Positions 9,575-21,715 of a stretch of DNA of 64,000 nucleotides are shown here, one piece after another. Both the position numbers and the translations under genes were made by a program. Under the pieces are notes generated by a model that did not search any database, had not been told where the DNA came from, and worked only from the letters and a program-made list of their open reading frames with translations. Numbering within the stretch: position 1 is the first letter of the stretch; every line of letters starts with the position of its first letter. The DNA is from Larix kaempferi (taxonomy: Eukaryota > Streptophyta > Pinopsida > Pinales > Pinaceae), in contig BSBM01001067.1 in NCBI GenBank assembly GCA_027924585.1, positions 5,974,501 through 6,038,500 on the forward strand. Direction: 5' to 3'.

Positions 9575-12217
9575 GGTCATGATCGAGGGAAAGCACCAGC
9601 TCAAGAACAGGTAAACAATTTCGAGTTCAGAATAATGTGAATATATATATATATATAGATATTTGAGAATTAATTTTTTTTTGTTGAAATATGTAATACA
9701 CTAGAACATGGTGTTCCTGATGTAGATCTTGATTATGATGAGTTGTTTGCTTCACTCAATCTGATCCAAACAATCAAAAAGGATATCATAAAGTTGAACA
9801 AAGAACTTCTTCAGTTGATCAAAGAGGAACAAACGCCTCAGACCGAACAACGGGTCAAAGAGGTGATGCAATTTATAGATAGATATAAGGTAAACACCAC
9901 ATTTGAAAGATATTTTTTGTAACATATGTTCAATTATGATATTTGTTTCTTTAACTTTAAAATTATCTAAAGGAATTAACATTTTCCTTCTTATGTAGGA
10001 ATTTTTGCAACCTCTCGTGAAGGCATCAGTTCCTGAGCCCGGTGTTGGTGGAAGTGATGCACAAATTCCAGAACATCCGGTCACGAGCCACCATATACCA
10101 ACAAGATTGTTCTCCTCTCCACTCGTCACTAACAGTTCCATACTTAGGGAAAGACGCCAACTTCAGTGCCCTTTGACAGGACCCCTGAGATCGTCATAGC
10201 TCTAGTACCTACAAGTCATGATGACAGAGGGGACACTTTTGCTGATGCTATGCATTCATATCCTAGATCGACACATGTTCAAAGCACAGGGACACATACA
10301 GGAACAATTTTATCGAGTGAGCAACTTATTCCAATGAAGGGGCCCAAGATCCCATGTATTTTTGAATGTTTCAATTGTTACATGTTATCTACCTCAAACA
10401 TAAATTTTACAGATTATTATGTTTAAATTAATGATGCAGTTGTTTTGGATGCAGGAAACAACATCTTTTATAAATACATGAATGATAAGGCACTATAGTT
10501 TTTTGGCCCCACCATACGCACAAGGTAGAATTCCCAAAACTCTGACTTGAAAATTGCCCTTACATACTACCTTGAAGATCTATTTGGGAGAAATACCTTC
10601 AGCAGAAGTGGGGTACTCTCATTGGTCGACAATTATTTAAAAATTGTGAGGAAAATGTATAGGGTTCAACTGCAAAAGAACCCTAGATATGAGTGACCAG
10701 TTGTGATTCCTGAGAGGGAGTGGAGGGCCCTTATTAGGGATGCAAAGGAGAATAAAATGAAAAAAGAAGGAAAAACACCACCCGTTCCACCAAGGTACAT
10801 TGCATTTTCAATTCAATACATCGAATTTTATTTTATTTTAAATAAAATTGTGATAGATAACACATTTACAACTTTTTGCATAATCGCAGACACATCAAAA
10901 GCCACAAAGGCAAGGCTTGAGAAACATGGCCAACACAGACTTAGCCATGGTAGCTATATGAATTTAGCAACACGAATTGTGAGTAACACAACATCTAAAT
11001 AAAATTATTCATATTGCCACCCAATTTATGTTTAATTTCACCTTCCAATAACAAAAATCCAATCTCTTATGCAATACAGGGGGATATGTTTGGATCCACA
11101 ATCACGGAGGAAAAACGTAATCTCCCTTTCAAGTTTGGATTTGAAGCTGTGGTTAAACACCAAAAAAGTATGCGGGGAGCCCTTTATCCTATCGGCAAGA
11201 AACAATAAATAAGCCTCGATTTAATTTAACCCTTCATTATTTGTAAAATGAAATAATGTTTGATATCACCAAAATCTGATTATGTTTCTTTGTTTATAGC
11301 AGGGGAGCACCAATCAAAATGATTCCACGAGTGAACAGTAACACCGAGGAACCAAACTGCATCTAGGACATGGTTTGTCCCTGCAGTCACGTGATAGCGG
11401 TAATATGGCTATAAAATTGTATACTACTTATTGATTGTGTAATTTTAATAATTGCAATTTTCATTTTTTGTATACTTATACATTTATGGTTGTGTACTTA
11501 CAAATTTTTGCTTTGTTTCAATGGGGGGGCATGCAGATGAAGTTCCTCTATGAAAAGAGGAGCATGTACCAACCATTCCAATGGTCTCTACTAGTGCACC
11601 AGGTAAATAACATTGTAGCTATAAAACCATATATTACTTATTGATTTTGTACTTTTGAATTTTTGTATACATATACATTTTAGATTGTATTCTTACAAAT
11701 TTTAGTGTTGTTTCAATGGAAGGGCATGCAGCTGAAGCCTCTTTACGAATAAAGGAGCACATGCCAACCATTCCAACGGTCTCTACTAGTGCACCTAGTA
11801 AATAACACTGTAGCTATAAAATCGTATATGAATTATTGATTATGTACCTTTTATTATTGTTCTTTTGAATTTTTGTATACTTATACGTTTATGATTGTGT
11901 ACTTATGAATTTGTTGCTTCAATGGAAGGGCATGTAGCTGAAGTCCCTTTGCGAGTATAGGATCACGCGCCAACCATTCCAACGGTCTTAACCAGTGAAC
12001 TAGGTAAGTAACTTTGCATATTTTTTTAATTAATGAAAATTTTCAATGATTAATAATTGACCTCATTAATTTAATTTTTTTTTATTTTACGTGATGACAT
12101 GGCCTCACAACAACCTCCATGCCACAATTCTTAGTGCAGGAGTACACTCCATGGGAGGACGCAAAGCCAGTTAAGAATAGAACAAGGTTCAAGAAGCAGG
12201 GTGGTTCAAATTGCTGA
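9575..12217 (+). pseudogene. Decayed multi-exon gene, plant transposon-protein-like
   Basis: Coding-like blocks with GT/AG borders follow one another: 9575-9610; 9705-9889 (acidic, helical, ends IDRYK); 9999 to about 10354, with a frame change near 10166; about 10536-10794 (LEDLFGRNTFSRSGVLSL, then KEGKTPPVPPR); 10890-10978 (ARLEKHGQHRLSHGSY); 11080-11208; 11303 to about 11398; three copies of a 66-nt exon; and a terminal exon 12140-12217 ending in TGA. The YLEDLF, EW..L...K.....KEGKTPP and K.ARLEKHG...HGSY blocks recall plant En/Spm-associated proteins of the Transposase_24 type. That resemblance is from memory and moderate. In-frame stops (for example in KNPRYE-stop) show it is not functional as read. 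The minus frame at 9752-10141 is a shadow. Confidence 0.45.
11409..12010 (+). repeat. Three tandem copies of a 66-nt exon plus intron
   Basis: Units carry an exon at 11537-11602, 11732-11797 and 11938-12003, each after an AG-ended intron containing CTTATACATTTATG-like sequence and followed by GTAAAT or GTAAGT. Unit spacing is 195 and 206 bp. The exons encode close variants of one 22-residue peptide (EVPLR..EH.PTIPTVSTSAPG); copies 1 and 3 have an in-frame stop, while copy 2 is open. Each exon is a whole number of codons, so skipping or including copies would keep frame. Confidence 0.65.
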
Positions 12218-15200
12218 CACACTTATGGCATATGTAAAAAAATATAAGAAGCCAAAAAACAATTGATCATAGCTATCTACCAGACATGATAGGTTTATAG
12301 AGATTGATGGCCCTAAATATCTTTGAGTCATTGTACAGTTGATACTATATGAAATTTTTGGAATGGAATGAGATTCCCTCTATTGCAAATTTGGTTCCTC
12401 TGTATGATTTATATGGATGAATGGTATGTTTTGTGCGAATGGTATCTTTTGATTCCTCTTTATGATTTATATGGATGAATGGTATGCCTTGGAATGCATC
12501 TAATCTGATTCAAGCTATGCATCAAGAGAAAGGTCACCCTGCATACAAAAAATATTTTCACCAATAAGTGCAGCAACAAACAAGCAATTGAAATAATTTG
12601 TAAAAATATCCCATAGACAAACATTGAACCACTGCTCACATTCATATTAGAAACCATATATATCCTATAGGATCTCCCTCTTCTACACCTACTTGATGCA
12701 ACGCCCTCTTTCCTTATTTATTTTTATGTTCCATGGCTACCTAGGTTGACCTAATGTCTCCTTTGACATGCTTTGAAATTAGTATGAATTCTACTGTCAC
12801 TACATTTACCTTTGGAATGAAATCATGATCCTTGAGCCATGGCCTCATATGACATAAATTTTGGATAACCTCAAATCGATACTAACAATCATACACACCA
12901 ATGATGATTTTAAATATTCTAGTGTTATGTGAGACCACATTCTACATGTCCTTGTAGTATCCCTAAAAAATGGTGTCAATCATTAATTGTGGGCCTTATC
13001 CATTGAAAATGACAATTACTCATACTTGGATACAATAAAACTAAGGATTCCTACAATGGAAGGTAATACTCATCAGATCCTCCTATTGTGAGAATGTGAA
13101 TGCCGACAAAAAAAATCTCGCAATAGAACTCCTAGTTTTTATCATGTGCATATGTGCAATTCTACATGATCTCATTGATGAGGTAATTAACCTAGTTCAA
13201 CTTCGCATTTGCATCACATATGCCAGTTGCTTCCAACACCTACTTTGGAGAGTTCTTCTACTCATCAAACTACATCCCTCACTATAGAGTGATTGTGCTA
13301 CTATACTAACCAATAGACTATTGAATGAGGATAATTTGTATCCTTAATTTGCATTCTACATGTTTTATTTCAAGCACAAGAATACCTATTCCTCATGGTG
13401 GGCCCTTCTATCACTGTAATTCTTGTAGAGAAGGCATCTCTAGTATACTCTCCATCCATTAATAATCTATTGATAGAATTGATCTTGTCTTTGTCTGTAT
13501 TAATAATTATATACTATAGCAATATCCTATTGGTGTGAGTCCACAACAAAAGTAGAAATAAAATTAAAACATCAAAATATATATGCAATAAAATTCAACA
13601 TGCCCATTAAACACAGTTCAATACACTGTCAAAACATGAAACTAGAAGTTAGAAGAGGCAAGAAATGAAAGCGCTTCACTTTTAGCGAGTCAAACATTGA
13701 ATTGGAAGATTCAGGCTATTTCAACCATCCACTTGGACAAGTCAGGGTCAAGTCACTCATCAACCCAATAGATTCAAACCGAGTCAATGATCAACTCTGC
13801 CTCCAGTCGACTCAACGAATAGTTTGCACTAGTTTGGGCCCAAAATCAATGAGACTCAGTTGAAGCGGCTTTACCAAGTATAATAACATTGTTGCCATGT
13901 CACACTTTGAATTATTCAAATAAAATGAGAGAAATATCCATTTTGTATTTGCTTCGTAATTTTTTAATGATTTCATGTAACTCCATAGTGTTCTTTCCCA
14001 GAATGGTTGTGAGTTTTGGTAGATGGGAAGGATATAAGTCCCAACAAATCATAGTACTTATGTTAATTGGGGGCTTCCACATAAGCAAAGACCCTCAAAC
14101 TAATATAATGGTGGATATTTCTTCCCTTCCTCCTCTGTAATGTGTTGTGTGGGCATAACTACTCTCCCTTTCTTGGCATTCATTCTTGGATATCTATTTT
14201 AATTTTGAAGCCAATCCAAAATTCTCGACACTGAACTACAAAAAAATTGCACGAGACAACAAATCCCCTCTATTTTCTAGGGAACCATCCATTGGCATGC
14301 ATCCCTTCTTGGGGATTCAAAAAAATTCATTTATCTGTCTTCCCGGGATGATGGAATTGCATTAGAGTTATAGAACTATTTATTCTTTGGAGAATGTGCT
14401 GCAAAAATAATTTGAGGACAGTGCAAGCTCTATCTCATTTTTTTGAATCATAGTGGGAAGAGCTAGAGGACTTAAGAAAATCATAATTTGTGCAATAGTA
14501 TTATAAATAGATGAATGTTTTACTGATTAATGGAAATAATCAACCACAATCTACCTCCTTTGTTCTCACTTAGGTAGAGAGGCGTATGTTTATGAAAAAC
14601 ACATGATCCATCATCCATGTGTCATTGGTTTGACTATCACAAATTGCATCAAAAGACTAATATACAAAGGATTATGATACAAAATATTGATATTTTATGC
14701 TTTCGTTGAAGACAACTCTTAATAAAAAGAAGAAATTATGTGAATGGATATAGCAGTTTCCAATGGGAAACAATTTTGATTTAAAGATGACAACTATAAA
14801 CACTCAATCAAATTATTTATACTAAGTCTTCTAACTTGCATGTTATATTTTTATTTATTTCAATAGCAAATGAAATGGAAGAAATCTTAAGAATCATCAC
14901 ATTACATAATGGTATAATAAACTACAAAAAGGAATAATAGTTAGATATAGAGGTCACTTTTACATTGAATGGATTTGTAGAAATGATTTATAGTTAATAG
15001 AGTGAGAAGTTAAACAAGTACATGTTTGATGGAATAATTCACCTACAACAAGTCGTTTCTCCTAATAAACCCTTTTGCTCCTCTTATTGATATTTCCATA
15101 TCATCAGTCTGGGAAAAATGCAGAAGACCACCAATCATCTCTATTTATCTGTATCTCTCTTCCTCTCCTATCCCTAAACAAACTAAAAAATAAAGACAAA

Positions 15201-16533
15201 CACAAATAAGACTAATAGGTTTCATCTTGGTACAAAACAAATGTTGCAGAACAGAGAGGCTCTAGACTTTAGCTCAACTCCATGCCAACTGATAATGGAC
15301 CATAGTCCTATTCAAGCTACATTAGAAGTAGACTGTGGAACAATATTAGAAAACACAAAAACAATCCATACTTGTATCCGTACAAAAAATGGAAATAGAT
15401 ATGGATAACTATTTCATTTGTAACTAGAAAATTATTGTGGCTGAAATTAGGAGAGCCATATGAAGACATAATTGCCATTATACATATTTCATGTGCTAAA
15501 AGACAACCTATATTCATAGAGGATATGTAGGCCAAGGGAGAACAAGTTGGATGAATCTTAACATAAAGTTATTTGGTGAGGTTTCTCATGAGACGATTTT
15601 CAGTTCTTCCAAATAGGTCCACGAGGATATATATTTATGTCAAACAAACAATTATTCATTGTCCTCTGAAAAATTGTAGTTAAAACAGGTTGGTCAATGC
15701 CCTAAAGTCTTTGATACTGATTAATAGGTCTCTGGGATAACAACTTACCTGCCACTCAGTTACACAAATATCCCCACATATGAAACCCTTTCTTTACTTT
15801 GGTTGTGCCAAAAATATTTTTCATTGATTAAAATGAATTTGATGTGAATGTGGATGTCATATGTGTCTTTTAAAATAGGCATTCTTATTTAACTTAAATG
15901 CAACCTGAATTGTGGATCTTTAACTCTCAATATTTAGAATAGACAAATTAGTTAGAAATATGAATAAGGCATGTTACACCTTGAAGTCTAATAAATTTCA
16001 CATATTAATATGCATGCAGCTTGGTTCTTTTGAATTTTTTGTTGGCATTTGAAGTTTGTGGAACTATTTTCATTTTGGGCAGCAAACATTTGGTGCTAAT
16101 AAAGAATTAAATATGTAGAGTAGTAAATGAAATCATATTGAACAAAATCATATTTCAATACCATTGATGATTCTATTAAAGTGGAATATTGGTCTTTTGG
16201 TTGACAATAAATATGAGTTAAGTACATAGCTCTAGACAGGGCTTTTACATATATAATTATTTATTTTATTCATTGTTTTGATATTTTATTAGTTCCTTCC
16301 CCTATGTTGTCCTTAAGAGTTGGTCCCTTAGCCCTCCTATACCAATAAATCGCCTGTCTCCCTGTCCCTAAAACTTATGTGCAACATATTTCTAATGCAT
16401 CTATGCTGGTGGGTGGACCATTATTGAGTTTGTTTAACTATCATCTGTAGTTCCATTGACAACATGAAAAAGACAAACAATTAATTTTTTTGGACATCAC
16501 TTGTTCCTTTTACTCTTGGAATCCAACTGATTT
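12218..16533. other. Gene-poor stretch
   Basis: About 4.3 kb with no coding frame, LTR, satellite or RNA gene that I can support. Frames at 13096-13287, 13889-14140 and 15317-15535 are short and without family resemblance. Confidence 0.4.
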
Positions 16534-16538
16534 CAAGG

Positions 16539-16805
16539 TATTAGGATCATAACGAGCAAGATAAAATAATATGGGAGAAAAATAACACACAATCAAGCAA
16601 CGACTTAAGAGAGACACACAATATACCCTAGAAAACCCTATGCGGGGAAAAACTAGCCAATGAAGATCTTCCTTACCTTGGCCAAAACCGGCCAACCGAG
16701 CCAAGTGAGCTCACCTGCTCACCTCTAGGCCACTTTACGATGGAGCCTTCTCAAGCCTTATAAAGACTTCTTTACATGTAATACCATGGGATACAAGAAA
16801 CGATG
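16539..16805 (-). repeat. Element A left LTR, first part
   Basis: It matches 24659-24945 closely, including CAATGAAGATCTTC, CTCACCTCTAGGCCACTTTA and GGAGCCTTCTCAAGCC. It is cut at 16805 by element B and resumes at 21721-21772. The minus strand carries a TATA-like CTTTATAAGGC promoter segment, as expected for an LTR. Confidence 0.8.
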
Positions 16806-17175
16806 TGTTGGGTATGTGTTATATTCTTTGCATATATATTGGGGGGGGTTGCGCTTGTCAACGGCATGCCTTACGATCCTTGGGGAATTTTCGAAAAGTA
16901 TGTAATTTAATCATGATTAAGGGATTGGGGTCTATTTTCTAATCTAGTTTAATGGATTAGGGTATTGGATGTTGTTGAATACCTATATTGTATTGTGAGC
17001 GATTCATAATGAGAATGAGAAAATAAGAGATACGGCTCTAAGTTTTGTTGGTTTTCCTGGTTAAGGGTTTCTAGGGTAAATATTTGTGTATTGTGTGTGA
17101 ATGTTGTGGTGTAATCTCCATTTTGCTTAAAAGAATCTGTATGCTTTGCTTCTATACACAGGTTTAAGCCTTACA
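16806..17175 (+). repeat. Element B 5' LTR
   Basis: 370 bp, TG...CA ends, matching 21316-21715. Shared blocks include TATATTGTGAG and GGTTAAGGGTTTC. It is about 30 bp shorter than its partner because of a gap near 16875. A primer-binding-like TGGTATTGCAG follows two bases after its end. Confidence 0.85.
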
Positions 17176-17315
17176 TGTGGTATTGCAGTTTGATTATTTG
17201 GTTTCAGGGGGATACCCCTATTGCTAAGGCTTCGACGCAGTTGATAGATCTTGGGTCTGTGATAAACCTAGGTTCAATGGGAGATTTGTATCTTTGATTT
17301 GTGCATTGAAAGAAA

Positions 17316-18119
17316 ATGGAAAGCAGTTCAATAATTGAGATCGAGAAATTTAACGGCTACAACTTTGAGCTATGGAAGCTCAAATTGGAGGATCTTCTTG
17401 TAGATCGGGAACAATGGATTGCTGTGGATCCGGGTACACCACCCACTAGAATGTTAAAAGAATATTGGGATAAATTAGATAGAATTGCGAGGAGTACAAT
17501 CTGACTGTGCTTATCAGACTCTGTGTTTTTTCACGTATCTGGAGAAGAGACCGCGGTAAAGCTTTGAGCGAAACTAGGGAGTTTGTATCATTCAAAATCC
17601 CTTGTAAACAAGTTGTTTCTGCAAAACAAACTGTATCACCTCAAAATGGATGATAATGACATAGTGACAGAGCATCTGAATGTCTACAATACTCTGGTAA
17701 GTCAAATAACCTTTGTTGGCATTAAAATGGTTGAAGAAGATACATGTATTACATTATTGTGTTCTTTGACAGATTCTCAGGACAACCTAATTGTAGCAAT
17801 AGAGAGTTCTAATCAAGCGACATTAAAATTTGATGAAATAGTATCATCCCTGCTATCAGAAGAGATGAGGCGAAAAACCATGGATACTCATAGGATGGAT
17901 GCCTTGTCTATGAGAGGTAGCCCCGAGGAGAGAAACAAAAATAAGGGATTTGGGGGGAGATCTAAATTTAAGGGTAGATCTAAATCCCTAGGAAAATTTA
18001 TAAGGAAGTGTTGGAAATGCGGTAAAGCTGGGCACTATAAAAAGGATTGTATATCTAAAATGTTGAGAAAAGAAAGGGATTTGAGGATACCTCTACCACA
18101 GAGGCAAAGACTTCATTAG
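17316..18119 (+). pseudogene. gag: Element B gag (copia nucleocapsid)
   Basis: Starts at ATG 17316 with a copia gag opening (KFNGYNFELWKLKLEDLL). In-frame TGA codons occur at 17502-17504 and near 17565, the second where copia gags usually have Trp before the KLGSLY motif. The frame continues through NKLFLQNKLYHLKM and ends in a complete CCHC zinc knuckle, CWKCGKAGHYKKDC, which would bind the genomic RNA. Reading then shifts: the protease continues in another frame from about 18075. Confidence 0.85.
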
Positions 18120-18445
18120 AAGAAGGAGGGGATGTGTACCTAGCTTCCACTAGTAATCATTCTGAACGTGATATATGGTTGATTGAATCAAGTGCATCAT
18201 GTCACATGACCCCTCATAGGGAGTGGTTCTATGAATATGAAAAGTACAATGGAGGCGATGTGTTCTTGGGACATTATTCACTAGCCAGTATCATTAGGTG
18301 TGGTAGAGTCAAGTTGAAACTCAAGGATGGAAGGATTAGAACTCTCCCTAGAGTACTACACATTCCAAATATAGCGAGAAACTTGATATCTATCGGAAAG
18401 ATGGATATTGCAGGTGTAAAGGCTGTGTGTGGAGATGGTGGTTGA
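18075..18445 (+). pseudogene. Element B protease region
   Basis: Retroviral-type aspartic protease region that would cleave the polyprotein. It continues gag in a different frame (TTEAKTSLEEGGDVYLAST). The catalytic D-S-G is changed to E-S-S in WLIESSASCHMTP, so it could not work. The downstream LKDGRIRTLPRVLHIPNIARNLISIGKM is the usual copia sequence after protease. A TGA at 18443 separates it from the integrase part. Confidence 0.85.
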
Positions 18446-18580
18446 AAAATGGTTCGAGGATCAATGGTATTGATGAGAGGATTTCGGTATGGAACTATGT
18501 ACAAACTATTGGGAAGAACCATCATTGGTTAATGTAACAGTTCTGTTGTTCCTGAGGGGGGGGATACAGAAGAAAGAACC

Positions 18581-19570
18581 ATGACTGCATCAGGAGGAAA
18601 GATAATGCTATGGCATCAAAGATTAGGGCATATCGGAGAAAAGGGCCTTCGAGCATTACAAGGTAAAAGAATGGTTGAAGGTATGTCTGATTGCACTCTA
18701 GATTTTGATTTTTGTGAACATCACATATATGGAAAACAGAATCAAGTAAGATTTGCATCTGGTGCTACAAGAGAAAATGGAATTTTAGAGTTAATACATA
18801 GTGATGTGTTTGGACCCGTGCATGTTCCATCACTAGGTATATTTGTGTATTATGTTTCATTTATAGATGATTTCTCAAGGAAAACATGGATTTATTTCCT
18901 TGGAAAGAAACCTGAAGTATTTTCTAAGTTTAAAGAATTTAAGGATCTTGTAGATAATCAAACATAAAATAAAATAAAGGTGTTGAGGACAGATAATGGT
19001 GGAGAGTTCTGTGGGAATGAATTCGAGGAATTATGTAAGAGGTGCGGTATAGCAAGGCATAAGACTACTCCATACACACCTCAAGAGAATGGAGTTGTTG
19101 AAAGTAAGAATAAGACACTGATGGAAAATGCAAGGAGCATGCTATGCAGTGTCAGGATAGGACAAGAATTCTTGGCAGAGGCAGTGGAGACAACATGTTA
19201 CTTGGTAAATCGATCACCCACATCAGCATTGGTTGACAAAAATCCACATGAGGTATGGACTGGTAAGAAACCCTCTATTAAACATATGAAAGTTTTTGGT
19301 TGTGATGCTTATGTACATGTTACAAAGGAGAAAATGAGTAAGTTGGACAATAAAGCTGAAAAAGGTATCTTTATTGGTTGTAAAGATGGTATGAAAGGTT
19401 ATAAGCTTTGGAATCCTGTAACTAAGAAGACTGTTTACTGTCAAGATGTTGTGTTTAGAGAGGTCAAAGAACTTCCTAGACAGGAAGTGACTCCAATGGA
19501 AAAGGAACCAAAGAAGATAGAGTTTGATTTAGAAAATGAAGAATATGACTCAATGGAAGAAGTTGAATAA
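18581..19570 (+). pseudogene. Element B integrase
   Basis: Begins with the GAG-pre-integrase segment (LWHQRLGHIGEKGLRALQ). The catalytic core shows the DDE triad at HSDVFG, TDNGGEF and NGVVESKNK. A TAA at 18965-18967 interrupts the frame just before the second Asp. The C-terminal part (KVFGCDAYVHV, GIFIGCKDG) is well kept and ends at 19568. The second Cys of the zinc finger before the core is lost (FCEHHIYGK). Confidence 0.88.
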
Positions 19571-20434
19571 GAAGAAGAAGAACCTCATACCCTATTTTTT
19601 AGGAGATCATCTCGAGAAAGAAGGCAACCAAAAAAGTATTCCCCTCCTGATTTTCGGTCTAGTTTTTCTTTATCTATTACTGATGATGATCCTAGAAATG
19701 TGAAGGAAGTTGTTGATTCAGAGGATAATGATCTATGGAAGAAGGCAATGGTTGAAGAAATGGAAGCCTTGGAAAAAAATGAAGCGTGGGATCTAGTTCA
19801 GTTACCTGCTGGAAGAAAAGCCATTGGAAGAAAATGGCTATTTAAAAGGAAATTAAATGCAGAAGGTAAAGCGAAGAAGTACAAATCCCGCTTGGTAGAA
19901 AAGGGATATTCTCAGATAGATGGAATTGATTTTGGTGAAATATTTTCTCTAGTTGCAAAATTAACTTCCATTAGATTTCTTCTTTCTATTGTTGTTGCTT
20001 TTGATCTTGAAGTAGAGCAGATGGATGTGAAGACAATGTTCTTACATGGGGATCTAGAAAAAGAAATCTACATGAAACAACCAAAATGGTTCACATTAGA
20101 GGGAAAGAAAGAGCTAGTATGCAAAATAAAGAAGTCCCTTTATGGTCTAAAGCAATCTCCAATGATGTGGTACCAAAAGTTTGACACATAGATACTTGGA
20201 TTGGGGTTTGTGAGAAGTAAGGTTGATCACTGTGTATGCTCCAAACAAGTTGGTGATCACTTCATTAACATAGTACTGTATGTTGATGACATGTTGTTGA
20301 TTGGAAACAACAAAGATGTCATAAAGGAGGTGAAGTCTCAGCTATCCTCCAAATTTGACATGAAGGATCATGGTGCTACAAAGTTAATACTAGGAATGGG
20401 GATTAAAAGAGATCGTGCAAACATGAAGATCTAG
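19571..20434 (+). pseudogene. Element B reverse transcriptase
   Basis: Copia RT in the same frame as integrase: NEAWDLVQLP, IGRKWLFKRK, MDVKTMFLHGDL, KKSLYGLKQSP and the catalytic LYVDDMLLIG, which is intact. TAG codons at 20189-20191 and 20432-20434 break it, and the frame changes between about 20450 and 20510, before the RNase H part. The stretch 19571-19699 is an open linker in the same frame after the stop. Confidence 0.9.
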
Positions 20435-20570
20435 TTAAATCAAAGAAAATATGTTGATACAGTACTAGAGATTTAACACACAGGAAAGTAAGCTAGTCAA
20501 GTTCCCTATACCTGTAGGTGTAAAGTTATCTATAGATCAGTGTCCCAAGACACTGGAAGAGGAAGAAGAT

Positions 20571-21263
20571 ATGGCACGAGTTCCATATGCTAGTGTAGTT
20601 GGAAGTTTGATGTATGCAATGGTCTTTACCAGACCGAACATTGATCATGCAATGGGAGTATTGAGTAGATATATGTTAAAACCAGGGAAGGAGCATTTGA
20701 CAACTATAAAGAGGGTCTTCAGATATTTGCGTGGAACTACAGATTGTGCAATCTGCTACCAAGGAAGACTTGGACCAGACAGAGTAATAAATATACATGG
20801 ATTTGTTGATGCAGAATGGGCTATAGATATTTATCACAGAAGATCTACAAGTGGGTATGTGATTAACCTATTTGGAGGAGCTATCAGTTGGATGAGCAAG
20901 AGACAGGATGTAGTTGCACTCTCAACTACAGAAGCTGAATATATGGCAACCACTCATGCAAGTAAAGAATTTGTATGGTTGTAGAGATTATGTTCAGGTG
21001 TTGGGTTTGTACAGAGAGTTGTAAGGTCAGATTGTGACAACCAAAGTGAAATATTCCTAGCAAAAAACCATGCTTATCATGCTAAGAAAAAGCATATTGA
21101 TGTGCAATATCACTTTGTGAGAGATATGGTTGAAGACAAGAAGGTGCCACTGGAGAAGGTTAACACCTTGAAGAGTGTTGCAGACTCATTAACAAAGTCT
21201 GTCAGAACAGAGAATTTCTCTTGGTGTAGAGAATCTATGGGCATTGATGCCACGAACCTATAA
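20571..21263 (+). pseudogene. Element B RNase H
   Basis: Copia RNase H: PYASVVGSLMYAM, ARxNID-like TRPNIDHAMG, FVDAEWA (first Asp), TSGYVINLFGGAISWMSKRQ, STTEAEYMA (Glu). A TAG at 20982-20984 replaces the usual Trp codon. Reading continues through CDNQSEIFLAKN, KKHIDVQYHFVRD and LTKSV to a TAA at 21261-21263, the normal end of a copia pol, 50 bp before the 3' LTR. Confidence 0.88.
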
Positions 21264-21315
21264 CTTTATGAGTACATGACTCATTTTTATGCAGATAAAA
21301 AAACAAGTGGGTGGA

Positions 21316-21715
21316 TGTTGGGTATGTGTTATATTCTTTGCATATGTATGGGGAGGATGTGCCTATCAGTGACGCACCTGACGATTCCTCCGACACCTTT
21401 GGGTTGTTTTCGGCTATTTTGGGGGAATTTTCTAAAAATATGTAATTTAATCCCGGTTAAGGGATTGGGGTCTATTTTCTAATCCCTTTTTATGTATTAG
21501 GGTATTGAATGCCGCAAAATACCTATATTATATTGTGAGTGATTCATAATGAGAATGAGAAAATAAGAGGTGCGGCTCTAAGTTTTGTTGGTTTTCCCGG
21601 TTAAGGGTTTCCAGGGTAAATCTATGTGATTTATGTGTGAATGCTGTGGTGTAATCTTTATTTTTCTTAAAATAATATGTATGCTTTGCTTCTCTACATA
21701 GGTTTAAAACTTACA
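21316..21715 (+). repeat. Element B 3' LTR
   Basis: 400 bp, TGTTGGG to TTACA, preceded by the purine tract AAGTGGGTGGA. Its last 136 bp (from 21580) are duplicated at 22469-22605 as part of the 889-bp tandem duplication. Confidence 0.85.

Larger units (their letters stand above)
16806..21715 (+). mobile_element. Ty1/copia retrotransposon B, complete structure, dead coding region
   Basis: It is a 4.9-kb element with LTRs 16806-17175 and 21316-21715 (TGTTGGGTATG...TTACA), a primer-binding-like TGGTATTGCAG at 17178, gag and pol in copia order (protease, integrase, RT, RNase H), and a purine tract AAGTGGGTGGA before the 3' LTR. Its target-site duplication is CGATG (16801-16805) and CCATG (21716-21720). 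The intact LTR of element A shows CCATG is original, so the left copy has one substitution. The 5' LTR lacks about 30 bp present in the 3' LTR. Numerous stops and two frame changes show it is inactive. Confidence 0.9.

Noticed and set aside
9752-10141. 129-codon minus frame
   Set aside because: It lies antisense to spliced plus-strand exons at 9705-9889 and 9999-10354 and crosses their intron.
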